Origin: Candidatus Sumerlaeota bacterium
GTDB taxonomy: Bacteria > CG03 > SLGR01
Length of the DNA stretch: 6,439 bases
NCBI GenBank assembly: GCA_007136585.1
Contig: SLGR01000183.1
Coordinates: 1-6,439 of the forward strand
Direction: 5' to 3'
Below are positions 5,677 to 6,439 of the stretch, piece by piece. Position 1 is the first letter of the stretch. Every line of letters begins with the position of its first letter. Under the pieces are notes generated by a model. It was not told where the DNA came from and ran no database searches. It saw nothing but the letters and a program-made list of their open reading frames with translations. Both the position numbers and the translations under genes were made by a program.

Positions 5677-6439
5677 TCAATCCTCTTTAAGCTCCGCCTG
5701 CTCTTCGGAGGTTCGATCTCTCATATAGAGGGCCCCCGTAAAGCAGTTCAGGGTGCAGAAAGAGCACCCTATGCATCTGGAAGGGTCCGTCTCCGGGAGC
5801 CCGTCGCTATTGAGGGAGACCGCCTGGTAGGGGCACCTCGTGCAGTTGCCGCAGTTTACGCAGAGCTCCTCTGTAACCGCGGATATCCCCTTTTCCGGGG
5901 AGAGGTCCATAAAATCGGTCACCGGGTCCGGCTGGGCTATCCCTGTAAGTTCTTTCACCGAGGCCAACCCCCGGCTTTTCATAAGCCAGCTGAGACCGGA
6001 TACCAGTTCATCAATTATACCGTACCCGTATTTCATCACTATGGAGCAGAACTGAACTGTGCCTGCCCCCAGGGCCAGAAAATTGGCGGCCTGAAGGTAA
6101 TCCATGGGGCCCCCGTTCCCCGATACGACAACACCCGAAGGGACAGCCCTGGAGAGTGTAAAGTAACTTATCGGAACTACACCTTCACCGCTCATTCCCA
6201 GTACCACCCCGTTGGGCCAGCTCTTTCTGCCGCGGTCCTGGAACCCCATAACGGGAAAAGTATTGGCCAGCGTTACCCCGGCTTTCTTCTCAGGGTGTTT
6301 CGCAAGAACCTCCCTTACAGCTTCCATAACAGAATTAATTGAGGTGACGGCCGCAGTAAGTTTAAAGAGTTTGGGGGTACCGGGATCACCCGTATCCATA
6401 ACCCAGTCTATAACCTTCGCGGTGAGCTCCGGGGACTGC
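5677..6439 (-). CDS. preA: PreA-like dihydropyrimidine/dihydroorotate dehydrogenase-family protein with C-terminal 2x[4Fe-4S] ferredoxin domain (5' end beyond window)
   Basis: This is the C-terminal part of a PreA-type FMN TIM-barrel protein with a fused ferredoxin domain. The first ATG in the frame is at 6399, but the frame stays open to the right edge and the 13 preceding codons continue the barrel (ending VIDWV before a FKLTAAVTS strand), so the gene starts outside the window. Counting from that Met, VVSGNGGPMDYLQAANFLAL at about 91-110 is the FMN-phosphate loop, followed by GAGTVQFCSIVMKYGYG and SGLSWLM, all close to E. coli PreA. The tail has C180-x2-C183-x2-C186-x2-C189-P, then C209-x2-C212-x2-C215-x3-C219, enough for two [4Fe-4S] clusters. 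PreA works with an NAD(P)H flavoprotein, PreT, to reduce uracil or thymine; no PreT is visible here. The barrel's N-terminal half is missing, so the substrate cannot be read; other DHOD-like reductases remain possible. It precedes the molybdenum hydroxylase genes by 42 nt, suggesting one operon. Confidence 0.8.
   Translation of the reverse strand, partial: QSPELTAKVIDWVMDTGDPGTPKLFKLTAAVTSINSVMEAVREVLAKHPEKKAGVTLANTFPVMGFQDRGRKSWPNGVVLGMSGEGVVPISYFTLSRAVPSGVVVSGNGGPMDYLQAANFLALGAGTVQFCSIVMKYGYGIIDELVSGLSWLMKSRGLASVKELTGIAQPDPVTDFMDLSPEKGISAVTEELCVNCGNCTRCPYQAVSLNSDGLPETDPSRCIGCSFCTLNCFTGALYMRDRTSEEQAELKED

Overview
All supported genes in this window lie on the minus strand, so they read from the right edge to the left. 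Base composition is moderately GC-rich by eye, with heavy use of AGG (Arg), ATA (Ile) and GGG (Gly) codons. The gene set is bacterial: a three-subunit molybdenum hydroxylase, a ferredoxin-tailed PreA-like flavoprotein, a short glucose-6-phosphate isomerase, and DUF2905 and DUF3467 proteins. This fits an anaerobic or fermentative bacterium, quite possibly from a little-cultured lineage. The sequence alone does not let me name the phylum.

Right block (6439 down to 2061) is a redox/catabolic operon. It begins with the C-terminal part of a PreA-like dihydropyrimidine/dihydroorotate dehydrogenase-family protein carrying two ferredoxin-type [4Fe-4S] motifs; its N-terminus lies beyond the right edge. 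After 42 nt comes a complete xanthine dehydrogenase-type enzyme in the order molybdopterin subunit (758 aa), 2x[2Fe-2S] subunit (153 aa) and FAD subunit (275 aa). The last three are separated by 8 nt and by a 1-nt TAATG overlap. From memory alignment, the molybdopterin subunit keeps residues equivalent to bovine xanthine oxidase Gln767, Glu802, Arg880, Arg912, Phe914 and Glu1261, which favours a purine-type substrate over an aldehyde. Together with the PreA-like protein this suggests a purine/pyrimidine (nucleobase) oxidation-reduction module; that is an inference from context.

Middle (2034 to 796): a complete short-type glucose-6-phosphate isomerase follows the FAD subunit by only 26 nt and has its own Shine-Dalgarno site, so a central glycolysis gene appears to sit at the tail of the hydroxylase operon.

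Left block (795 to 1): a 191-nt spacer carries two hairpins and a possible 55-codon ORF. Next is a small two-helix membrane protein of the DUF2905 family, then a 104-nt spacer, then a GTG-initiated DUF3467 protein that runs off the left edge. The DUF3467 gene has a full eight-base Shine-Dalgarno site but no ATG start at that site. No plus-strand gene, tRNA, rRNA, CRISPR array, insertion sequence or convincing rho-independent terminator is visible.
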